DNA of 64,000 nt, taken from the NCBI GenBank assembly GCA_036674765.1, contig JARVKI010000049.1, positions 117,164 through 181,163 on the forward strand, given 5' to 3'. The notes beneath the pieces are model-generated. The model saw only the letters and a program-made list of their open reading frames with translations. It had not been told where the DNA came from and did no database searches. A program made the position numbers and the translations under genes. The stretch is from Seiridium cupressi. Its lineage: Eukaryota; Ascomycota; Sordariomycetes; Amphisphaeriales; Sporocadaceae. This document shows positions 1 through 12,000 of the stretch, piece after piece (the stretch's first letter is position 1; every line of letters starts with the position of its first letter).

Positions 1-2
1 CG

Positions 3-3000
3 GCCTTGAGTCAAGGTAACTCTGCACAGAAGTTCAGAATCAACTCGTTAAATACACCGCACATCCTAGAATTGCAGTCGCAAGACCTCGAGCCAACACT
101 GATTGCGGTGTGGCGGTTACTCAGTTTCGACAAGAGGACTTACAGCCAGCTGGTCCAGCCGTCTCAGGTCCAAGCTCTGTTCGAGCACCAAGCACAATCT
201 GTAAGGTATTTGGCTATCAGAGTATTCTGCCAGTTACTGTCCGCTTCGGATGCAAAACTAGAAGCACTCATTAGCAAGCACATCACAATAGACGATGTGT
301 CGGGTTATGATTACGAGTCGCAAGTCCGCGCCTCGAGGGACGCGGAGGAAAGGGGCACGGCACTCGTTGGCGAATTTGATGGTCAACGCAAGGACTATAC
401 TTTTCTGTCTTTAGATGAGCAGAACCGCGCAGCCGGGATAGAAAACCTCCGAAGAGAATTGAAAGTTGCTGCCGACACCGAACCGATCGAAAAATTCGCC
501 TTGCAGTCCCTTACACCTCTTGTTGTTCGTTTTGGTACGGCCCTGCTTCCAAGGCCTCAGGGCAACCCGGAATCCCTTTCAACCCTAGTGCATACATCTA
601 CAACCCTTTCTAATCTCGAAGGTTTATCACTGAGTCTCCAACAACCTGGGCCAATACTCTTACATGGCTTGCCTGGTTCGGGTAAGACATCTGTCGTGAA
701 TGAGCTTGCGCGCGAGTTAGGGATGGATTCGACCATGGTTACTCTTCATCTGAATGAACAGACCGATGCCAAGATGCTCGTTGGATTGTATTCGACCGAC
801 TCGAAACCGGGTTCTTTCTCTTGGAGACCCGGAGTATTGACCACCGCGGTCAGAGAAGGTCGCTGGGTGTTGATCGAGGACCTAGATCGGGCGCCAAACG
901 AAGTCATGAGTACTCTTCTTCCTCTGGTGGAGCGTGGTGAGCTTTTGATTCCCAGCCGAGGAGAGACAGTCACCGCACCGAGCAGCTTTCGCCTCTTTGC
1001 AACCGTGCGAACGACGCGGGGAATGCATGGACAAGAGAGCCTGCCAACGCTACTAGGCCAACGTTTCTGGGATTCAGTTGCCATCAAGATGCCGATGCCC
1101 ACCGAGCTACAGGAGGTTATCATTGGAACGTATCCGCTTCTCCCTAAGTACGCCCCCGACATTATTTCAGTATATAGTCGACTCGCCAGCCTACCTTCGA
1201 GATCTATAGCTGGCGCCGGACGCGGTATTTCTGACAGATCAATTACGCCAAGAGACCTCCTCAAGTGGTGCAGGCGATTGAATGATCTTTTGATTGCTGC
1301 AGGATGCAAAACCGGAGAAGAACCCATCAGTGAGACGACTCGAGACTGGATATTTTTAGAAGCAGTCGACTGCTTTTGTGGGAGCATTCCAAGCATGGAG
1401 GCAAGGGCAACGCTCGTCAGCAGCATTGCTCAGCAAATGCACCTACCGCCACAGCGGGTTGAGCACTACCTACAAGCCTATGTGCCTCAATTGGAGGAGA
1501 CGCCGACCAGTCTCCGAATTGGTCGAACATCACTCGGTCGCAGGGTCCGCGGCAACAGGATTGCCAAATCCAAGAAGCCGTTTGCAAGCACAAGTCACGC
1601 GAAGAGGCTATTGGAACAAATTGCCGTCGCCGTTAGACTCCGTGAGCCAACACTTCTAGTAGGAGAGACTGGTATTGGTAAAACCACTGTTGTGCAGCAG
1701 CTGGCTGAGACCTTGGGTCATAAGCTTGTTGCTGTTAACTTGTCACAACAGAGCGAGGTAGGTGATCTTCTGGGAGGCTTCAAGCCGGTCAATGTGCGCA
1801 CATTAGCTGTACCATTGAAGGAGGAGTTTGAAGATCTGTTCGCCTCGACAGGCATTTCGGCGGATAAAAACCAAAAGTATCTGGAGTCGATTGGGAAATG
1901 CATTGCTAAAGGTCAATGGACAAGAGTCTCAAAGCTTTGGCGAGAAGCCCCGAAGATGTTCAGAAAGATTCTTGCTGATCTGGAAAAGCGAGCAAGTTTG
2001 GCGAATGGCACTGAAGGCGAAGAACGGCCTCCTGTAAAACGGAGGAAGACGGAATCGAAGCTGCAATCGCTGCGTGATCTCCGAACACGATGGGATGCCT
2101 TTGACAAGGGCCTGGATCAGTTCGACGTACAGATTTCGGGAGGTTCTGGCAGCTTCGCATTCGCTTTCATTGAGGGTAACATTGTAAAAGCCGCCAGAAA
2201 TGGTGACTGGGTACTGCTCGATGAGATCAACTTGGCATCGCCTGATACCCTGGAGAGTATTGCTGATTTGCTTGTTTCTGGCCCAAATGACGAACCCTCG
2301 ATTCTGTTGTCGGAGACGGGTGAGATCGAGAGGGTGAAAGTCCATCCTGATTTCCGCATTTTCGGCGCCATGAATCCAGCTACTGACATTGGCAAGCGAG
2401 ACTTGCCCCTTGGACTTCGATCTCGATTCACGGAGTTATATGTCAGTAGTCCTGACAAGGATCTCAAAGACCTTTTGATCATCATCAAAGCCTACCTCAA
2501 GGGCAATAGTGCCAAGGATGACCAAGCGGCTGATGATATCGCAAGGCTATATCTCAAGACGAAGGAGCTCGCCGAACAGAAGAAGCTGGTCGATGGAGCA
2601 AATGAGGTCCCTCATTTCAGTTTACGAACATTGACACGGGTACTCAGTTACGTCAATGACATCGCACCTTTCTATGGTCTACGCCGAGCACTGTATGAAG
2701 GCTTCTCTATGGGGTTTTTGACACTCCTAAGCAGGGACTCTGAGGATGCCTTAACGCCCGAAATCAGACGGCATCTGCTAGACAAGCGTGGCAATGCCAA
2801 ATCCATCTTGTCACAGCCACCCAAGCATCCCAATGACGGAAAGCAGTATGTTCGATTTCAGAACAATGACAAGGACCGTCATTATTGGTTACTCCAAGGA
2901 TCCGAGGCTCCACGCGAAAGAACAGACTACATCATCACTAAATCAATCGAAAGAAATCTCCTGAATCTTGTCCGCGCAACTTCTACGCGACGGTTTCCAG

Positions 3001-6000
3001 TCCTCATCCAAGGTCCAACGTCGTCCGGCAAGACAAGTATGATCGAATTTCTCGCCAATTTTACCGGTAACAAGTTCGTCCGGATCAACAACCATGAACA
3101 CACCGATCTACAAGAGTACTTAGGTACATACGTCTCAGGAGCTGATGGAAAACTTCGCTTTCAGGAGGGTTTACTCGTACAGGCCCTTCGGGAAGGTCAC
3201 TGGATCGTACTTGACGAACTGAATCTTGCGCCAACGGACGTTCTTGAAGCACTAAACCGCCTGCTTGATGACAATAGAGAACTTCTTATCCCTGAGACTC
3301 AAGAAGTGGTTCGGCCTCACGAAAATTTTATGCTATTTGCGACACAAAACCCACCAGGACTCTATGGGGGTCGAAAGATTTTATCTCGCGCCTTTCGCAA
3401 TCGATTCCTCGAGCTACACTTCGATGACATCCCCGAGAACGAGTTGCAGACTATTCTGGAAAAGCGCAGCTTGGGTACCGCACCATCCGATTGCAAGAGG
3501 ATTGTTGAGGTCTATAAGGAATTAGCTAGGTTACGACAGTCAAGCAGACTGTTCGAGAACAAGGACAGCTTCGCAACGCTTCGAGATCTGTTTCGTTGGG
3601 CTCTACGGGGTGCGGCAATTCGGACACCGACTGCACCAGGAGCTTTGCCCCGAGAAGAGATCGCCAACCATGGCTTTATGCTTCTTGCCGAGCGAGTTCG
3701 GGACGAAGAGGAGCGTATTGCCGTCAAGGAAGTCATTGAGAAAGTATTCAAGGTCAAAATCGAGCCTGAAAAGCTATACGATGTCAATGCGTCTCCCTAT
3801 TTGGTCCGACTAAAATCCAAGCAAAACGCACAGGGTGTGGTTTGGACAAATGCTATGCGCCGCCTTTACGTCTTGGTGGCTCAAGCCCTCGAAAACAGTG
3901 AACCAGTCCTCCTAGTTGGCGAAACTGGATGCGGTAAAACCACAGTGTGTCAGCTCCTTGCTGAGGCTCTCGGAAAAGAGTTGCACATCGTCAACGCGCA
4001 TCAGAACACGGAAACCGGCGACTTGATTGGATCGCAACGTCCAGTTAGGAATCGTGCCGCCGTGGCAGAGACACTTAAACAGGATTTAGTGAAAGCATTT
4101 GCCCTGCTTGACCAAACTGTGGTAGGGGAAGTAGGGGAATTGCTTCAGTTATTCCACGCCCTCGATACTAGCCAGATTGCAAGGGTCCCGGCTGATCTTC
4201 AGCAAAAAATCCTTGCAAACGAGATCAAGAGCAGGGCACTATTTGAGTGGTCAGACGGTAGCTTAGTGCAAGCTATGAAGAACGGACAATATTTCCTTCT
4301 CGACGAGATATCTCTTGCCGATGACTCCGTCTTGGAACGACTCAATTCCGTGCTTGAGCCGTCCCGTACGCTGCTCCTAGCTGAAAAGGGTATTGATAAC
4401 TCATTTGTGAAGGCCTCTGATGACTTCAAGTTCTTCGCAACCATGAATCCTGGTGGCGACTTCGGCAAGAAAGAACTGTCTCCAGCTCTGAGGAATCGTT
4501 TCACTGAGATCTGGGTCCCCCCTTTATCTGGGGATGAGGACATCCTCCAGATTGTGAGATCCAAGCTGAAGCCAGAACTGCAAGGCGCTGCACAAGCGAT
4601 TGTCAGGTTTTCATATTGGTTTGGGCAGAAGTTCAGGTCCACTGCTGCCAGCGCTTTCTCCATCCGTGATATTCTGGTCTGGGTGAAGTTCGTCAATGAA
4701 AGCACAACCATGACGCCCGCGGCTGCCGTCATCCATGGTGCTGCCACTGTGTTTATTGACACTCTGGGTGCTAATCCTTCGGCCTTGATCGCACTTGATC
4801 CCAAGAGTATGGACACGCAAAGACAACAATGTCTTGACCAATTGACCGAGCTACTTGGAACAGATGCTACCTCGATCTATAGAGCTCCGCTTGAACTCAT
4901 CGTTGAAGAACAACAGCTGCGAATTGGAGACTTTGCTATAGCTCGAGCGGCAAATGCCGATTTCGACACTGGTTTCGCTCTACATGCGCCAACAACTAAG
5001 CTCAACGCCATGAGAGTAATCCGTGCTCTTCAAGTGCAAAAGCCCATTCTTCTTGAAGGAAGCCCTGGTGTGGGTAAAACGACTTTGGTTGGTGCCTTAG
5101 CAAAAGCTTGTGGACAACCTTTGACAAGGATCAACTTATCTGATCAGACAGACTTGATGGATCTTTTCGGCACTGATGTGCCAATCGAGGGTGCAGAAGC
5201 AGGAAACTTTGCGTGGCGAGATGCCCCTTTCTTGCGAGCGATGCAGAACGGCGAATGGGTCCTTCTGGATGAGATGAACCTCGCGTCGCAGTCGGTTCTC
5301 GAAGGATTGAACGCTTGTCTTGATCATCGTGGTGAGGTTTACATATCGGAGCTCGACCAAACTTTCCAGCGCCATCCGAACTTCCGTCTCTTTGCTGCTC
5401 AGAATCCCCATCACCAAGGCGGTGGCCGCAAAGGGTTGCCCAGCTCCTTCGTCAATCGGTTCATTGTCGTCTATGCGGATGTGTTTAGCGAAGACGATCT
5501 CTTCCTGATCGCCCAACACAATTTCCCCGAGGTCCCTGCTGAAACAATCAAGCATCTGATTAAGTTCATCTCTACTTTGGATGAAAAAGCTGTCGTCAAG
5601 AGGTCATTTGGAGCTCAGGGTGCACCTTGGGAGTTCAACCTTCGTGACACACTTCGGTGGCTTCACTTACTTACGTCCGATGACTCGCTTTTAGCAACTG
5701 GCCAAGTGGGTGACTTCTTGGATGTTATCATTCGGCAGCGATTTCGAAACGCCAAGGACAGGCAGTACGTAGATGATCTATTCACTGAGGCATTCCACGC
5801 GCCACCCAGAGACCATCAACTCTTCCACAACCGAACTGCGCAAGTAGTGCAAATTGGATTGGCGCTATTACAGCGGGATCAGCTTATTAAACCAACTTCC
5901 TTTCCTTGCATTGACCATGTGGCAAGACTGCCAGAGATTGAGTCGGTGCTCATATGCATCAAGCAGAATCTTCCATGTATCCTTGCTGGTCCCTCAGGCA

Positions 6001-9000
6001 GTGGAAAGTCGGCACTTTTGCAGCATGTTGCCGCCCTCTCCGGGAAAGCCCCTGTCATTTTCCCAATGAACGCTGATATCGACACCATGGACCTGGTTGG
6101 AGGCTTTGAACAGCGTGACCCACTGCGTGAGGTCAATGTTGCACTTCGGGAGCTTCGCGAATCACTTCAAGAGTCTATTCTTGACGGCTTACCGCAGTCT
6201 GCTCCAAAAGCCGCCATTGATCTGCTAAACCTCCTTGAGAAGGTTGATAGCCGGAACGATGATTCCTCACATGCTCTCAGCACAATCAAGACCCTACGAG
6301 GCCAGACATCCCCAGACTCACAGCTTGCCGGGCTTCTAAGCCGCGCACAGTCTCTACTATCTAGGCCAACCGGGATCCGGGACCCTACCTTTGAGTGGCT
6401 TGACGGACTCATCGTGCATGCTCTTCAAAAAGGCCAGTGGCTTGTTCTTGATAATGCCAATCTTTGTAGTGCATCTGTGCTGGACAGACTCAACGGACTA
6501 CTCGAGCCTAATGGTTCTCTAATCATCAATGAGCATTGCGGGCCTGATGGTGAGCCAAGAGTCATTCAACCGCATCCTGATTTCAGAATCTTCTTGACCA
6601 TGGATCCGCGCTATGGCGAATTGTCACGAGCAATGAGGAACCGCGCTATCGAAATCTATATTGATCACCATACTTCTAGCAGGCTTGGGCATCTTGGTAG
6701 AATGGCGGAGATTGAGTCGAGCCTTTCGAGGCTAGAATTGCTTAATACGGCTGTATCGATTGACGCAATCAGCGACAGCCAAATCGCTCCTTATGTGGCC
6801 GAGAATTTGAGCACAATCGATATGCGTCTGCTTGTCAAATATCAGAGCAATTTCAGGGGTCTGGTAACCGACAATGAAGTGGACCGGGAATTCAACTTGA
6901 AGCGATTGAGCAAACAGAGTACTGCTCTAGATCCTCTCGTTTCTTTCGCCAAATCTGCCAGCGGAACAACTGCAATGATAGCCAACGCTTTATACGGGCT
7001 GTATCTTCCACTATCTAATACGGTTTCCCCAATGTTTGGCGATGTTCAACCACTTCATTCTTTGCAAAATGCCGTTGTGTTGCCTTTGCTCACTGGTCAT
7101 GAGACCGGTTTGTCTCCCTGGCTGGCGATTTGCTACGAGATATACGTCGATATCCTGAAAGCACGTTCAACGGCGACAAGCGAAGTGGACAGGATTCGAA
7201 CCAACAATCTTGGATTATCTTCACACAACCGTTTCCAGCGCTCATGTAAGGCCGGCCAAGTTCCTGATTTTGCCAAGGATTCTACTGCCGATTCTGCTAA
7301 ATTTCTACTCGGAACTCTGGATGCTCTTGAGACATACATTCGAGACCAGCTCTCCACGCCTGGGGATTGGAACGAGCGGATGCACTTCCTGAAAGGCCTG
7401 GTGCAATTTTGGTGGCGGACCTTCAATCAGCTGTCTGGAAAAACCATGAAAGCCAATTTCGATGAAGCAGCCTTCCAAGCACACCTGAGACTCGGTACAG
7501 AATCCTTGACAAAGTTCCTATCGGACACGCAAGACACTGTAACCAAGGAACTTGGTCTCTACATCCTACAAGGTTTGACGGAAAGTTTTGTTGCCGGCTT
7601 TAAGCTAAATACGGGCTTGAGTATGGAGCCATTGTGGACAGCATTCAGGCCAATAGCTATTACCAACCACGAACTCTGCGATAGGATCTTCACCATGGAG
7701 ACACTAGCAAGACAATTCGATCAACTGAAGTGGGATAACAGAGCCTCCCTTACTGAGCTTGCTCAAGTTACAACATTACTCACCAATACTTATCGGCTGA
7801 TTCGAGATGATGCTTCTCAAAGCGACAGTATTGTCGATGCGGTCCTTCAACAGCTTAAGAAGCTGAGTTCTGAGTCGGAGCATCATTTGATCACCCGACC
7901 TTTTATGGCTGACGTTTTTGAATACATGCGACAAGTTACGACACTTGAAGCATTGGCCAATGGACAGAATCTTGGCCCCGATTTCAATGAGGCACTCATC
8001 CTCTCAGATCTTCCAATCCTTGCTCACCTACAGCTTCAGAGCAGCACTTTGACGTCACAGGCGCTCCAGTATGCCGGATATCTGATGGGACCCAAGAACC
8101 TCAAGTATTTGGGTGAAGACAATGACGCAGAGTTCCCGCATCCGTGGGCGGAAAGTCTGTCGATTCGCCTAATTTCCAGGCTGGACACCATGAACACCAT
8201 CAAACTGCAAGCTTTGCACATGCTGGAGGCTGAGCTCCCAATTCTAGCAAAACAGATTGCAAATTGTTCTGGGCCTGTTACGGATGATCCACTTGACAAA
8301 CTCGGTGATGGCCTTGAGACTCTTATTAAAAGTCTTGTCGAAGCACTTGGTCCCGACATCAGTGCCGAGCTTGACCAGGTCCAAAAGGGCCTTCTGAAAA
8401 GCCTTGGAGAGTCTTCCGTCAAGTTCACCAAGAGCGGACTGGTATACGACGTTGTTAATACACATGATTTCACAGCCAAGGTTCCGAACCATGTTTCTGA
8501 ACTGATGTCTCGGCATTTAGTTCCCGCGCTGGTCTCGCTTTGGGCCGCTACCAATGGAGTACATCCAAAGAGAGCACATCTCGCCAATGCTTGGGTCCAA
8601 TTCAGTCTCTGCTTGGTCAAACTCTTCGTTCCGGACAAGATTTATGATCCACAGTTGAAACCACTCGTCGAAGCCCAGAGCTACGAGGAACAGCTTCAGC
8701 TGCTATTAGAACGACTCGATTCCCTCAAAAAGTTTGCCCTTTTTTCCACTGGTCAATCAACAAATCTACGCTGCCAAATGGTGCAAAATGAGATTGGCCG
8801 TCTTGGCGCCAAACCGCAACTGCTAAACGCAGTTCATCGCTCTCCAGGCGGCTTCAGAAGTGATGATCTATGCGAGCTCCAAGGCCATTTTAACAATCTC
8901 CTCAAGGTTGTTCTCGACGTGGACATCCCAGATGTGCTAGCACGGCATTGCTTTGGCGAGGAGGATGCATCTCAGCAGCTGCAAGTTGTGCGACAAAACA

Positions 9001-12000
9001 TCGCCATGCTGCTGAACAGAATGGCTTCGAAGAGCAATAGTGAGTACGAGGATTTGAGGACACCTGCACTCAATATCGTTCACTGTCTCGAGATCGGACT
9101 TTCCCTCTCGGAAGGTGCAACTGCACACCATTCATCTCAGCAGTCACCTTCGAGCTCTCTTCTAGGCCTGGCGCCATTCGTTGGGGGCGCAGTACACAGT
9201 TCATTCAGAAATCCAGCCAACATGGATGGCATGAGCCTCTTGTCTTATCTTTCAACCATTATCTCCTTGGAAGGCATACAGTCGTTAGATAGGGCCATGC
9301 GGGAGCTTCTTTCTCGCACGATCAACTCCTTCTATGATAGCTGGAGCCAGAAACTTGAGGCTGATCGCAAAGCCGAAGAACAGAAGAAAAGTTTGTATCG
9401 CTACCGCGGTGGGTTTGAAGAGGAGGAGGCTAAAGAGCAAGAAGATTTCCAGGAGCTCTTCCCAGACTTCGACGCGGAAAATGAATTGGGAGCTTCTTCA
9501 AACCCCGCTAAGATTGGCGACGCTCGCACGTTGGCCATAGATCTTGCCCAAGTTCATAGGGAAATATTCCTGACGCCGCGTGAGGCTTCCGAGAGCATCA
9601 AAGATCTCTGCAAACTTGCTGTGCGCAAGGCTTCCGGGGATAATGCCAAGAATGCCTCTGACCGCACGCTACTTGCTGCAGCTCTATTGGCATTGGACAA
9701 CAGTGTCTCGAACCTTGAGACCAACACGACACCAGAGGCCTACAATTTCTACGTCGACCCGAATCTGGCTGAGGTTCGTAAACTCGTCAAATTAGTGAAC
9801 GAAACGAGAGCTCGCTTTTGCGAACTTCGGCAGATCGATGAGATTGGCCACATGCAACCCCTAGTCGACGTGATTGAGGCATGCGATAATGTGCTGGAGC
9901 TCTCTCACACAGAGCCGTTAGCCAAGATCATCACCTTGGTCGAAAAGCTGCATGGACACGTATACGAATGGCAGCACGGCGGCTGGGCGCCGAAGATTTA
10001 TGGTGCATTGACTCCCTACAATAACCTCACAGCTATGATTGTCTCGTGGCGCCGACTTGAACTCTCTACCTGGGGCAAGTTGTTTGACATGGAGGTCAAG
10101 AAGTGTGAAGATGACGCCAATGCCTGGTGGTTCGTCGCTTACCAAGCGGTTATCGCGGGCCCTATGGCGCTGGTACAGTCGGGCGATGATCTCTCTTCAC
10201 ACGTAGTGGATTTACTGAAAAGTTTGGAGATGTATTTCTCCACGGCCGTTGTCGGTCAATTTGTCACTCGTTTGGCTTTGATGAGACAGCTGCTCAAACA
10301 GCTAGACATGCTACTGCTTGACTGGCCTGCCATGTCTACTATTCGTGATGCTGTGTACAACTTCGTGAGCTTCTACGCACACTTCGAAAAGGCCGCGCAA
10401 GAAACGATCCAACGAGGCCGGGCACCTATCGAGAAGCAGATGAAGGACGTTTTACTTCTCGCCAGTTGGAAGGACACGAATATCGCTGCCCTTCGAGAAA
10501 GTGCGCGTAAGTCGCACCAGAAGCTATTCAGAATCATTCGAAAGCTCCGCGATGTCCTCGGCCAGCCCATGCAAGCCATCATTGCCTCCGGACTGCCAGA
10601 TGAAACCCACCAAGACCCTGTTGCAAACATAACACATGGGGAGGCTCCCGTCAATACAACTGCCGTGTCTGTTTGCCAGCAAAACATCCCCAAATGGAAC
10701 ACGGAGTACAAGAGATTGGCAAACGTATCTCGGACAGTGGAGATCATGACAAATTTGGGCAAATTGCCATCATCCAGGGTTGATGCTGTTGAGGATATAT
10801 CGTCTTTCTTGTTGGATCTCGAGTCTTCGGCCGCTGAATTGCGCAAGGAGACACCCCCATTCCTCACGGACGAAAACAAAAACCAAGTCAAGCACCTCAA
10901 ATCACGAAAGCGGAAGCTCTTCGCTGAGATTCTACGAGAAGTCCGCGAGATGGGGTTCAAGTATAACTTGGGCACCGATGCACTCGCACAACAAGACTCT
11001 TTAGCCGCTGTTCTCTCTGCGACCGCGCCAATATCTTCAACCTTGACCTCAGATGCCCAAAGCACCGAGTATTATTTCCACAAAATACTTGATCTTGCAC
11101 CGCGCTTCCGTAGCGCAGCGCAAACGCACAATGAAGATCTTACTGGTGCTGAAGTAAACCGAAGTATTGGCTTCTTGGAAGGCATGATGCAAAGTATCGT
11201 CAATCAGCGCCGCGTGGTTTCTGTGACGGCTCGCAGCATCGATGATCTGGCAACACGAATCACACAGGTAGAAGCGCTCGCAATATCCCAGGCGGGTACG
11301 AACGTCAAGAGAGAGCTTAGACTTAGCAATGCTTCCAAGATATCGGCCTGGATTGTGCAGCTTCTCCCAGTTGGTATCCATCTAATTGAGTTGCATGGGA
11401 AGTTTGGGGCCCTCGATAATAAACCAGTGGTCAGTGTGCTAAAATCGCAGGCCGAGGTGCTTTCTGCTTTCCGGGCCAAGTGGAATTCTTCAGCTTCGCT
11501 ACCAGTGTGGCTGACCTCCCAAGAATGCTTGGAAGCCGAGGATGAGTTCTCTCGCTTGCTGAACCAGCTTTCTGAAGAATTACAGACACAGAGCGGAGCA
11601 CGACCCGATCTTGCTTTTGTACTAGAGCAACTGCAGCTCTGGACGACGATTGATGCCCTTCATATCGAACTCGCGGTGCCCGACCAGAACGCCCAGCATG
11701 AACTTCTCGCGTCTGTCAAGAAACTCAGTGACAGCATACTCGTTGCCGTGGAGCAATACACCAAATCCACAGCGAACATACCTACGTCGAGTGAGGATCC
11801 CGGATGGCTAGTCAATTACGACAAGGCAATGGCAACCTCAATCAAGGCCCTTCACGTGGACAAAATCACCAAGAGTATTCAAACCGTATTGGAGACATTC
11901 TCTAGTGTCAATCTTGAGAATGAAAAGGTTAATAGGTTGGCAACCTGCCTTGTGACCGTGGTCCACCCTATCATTCGGCAGTACCAGTCAATATGCCAAT

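Noticed and set aside
746..1426. Minus-strand ORF of 226 codons
   Set aside because: It lies wholly opposite the MDN1 AAA1 module and has no motif.
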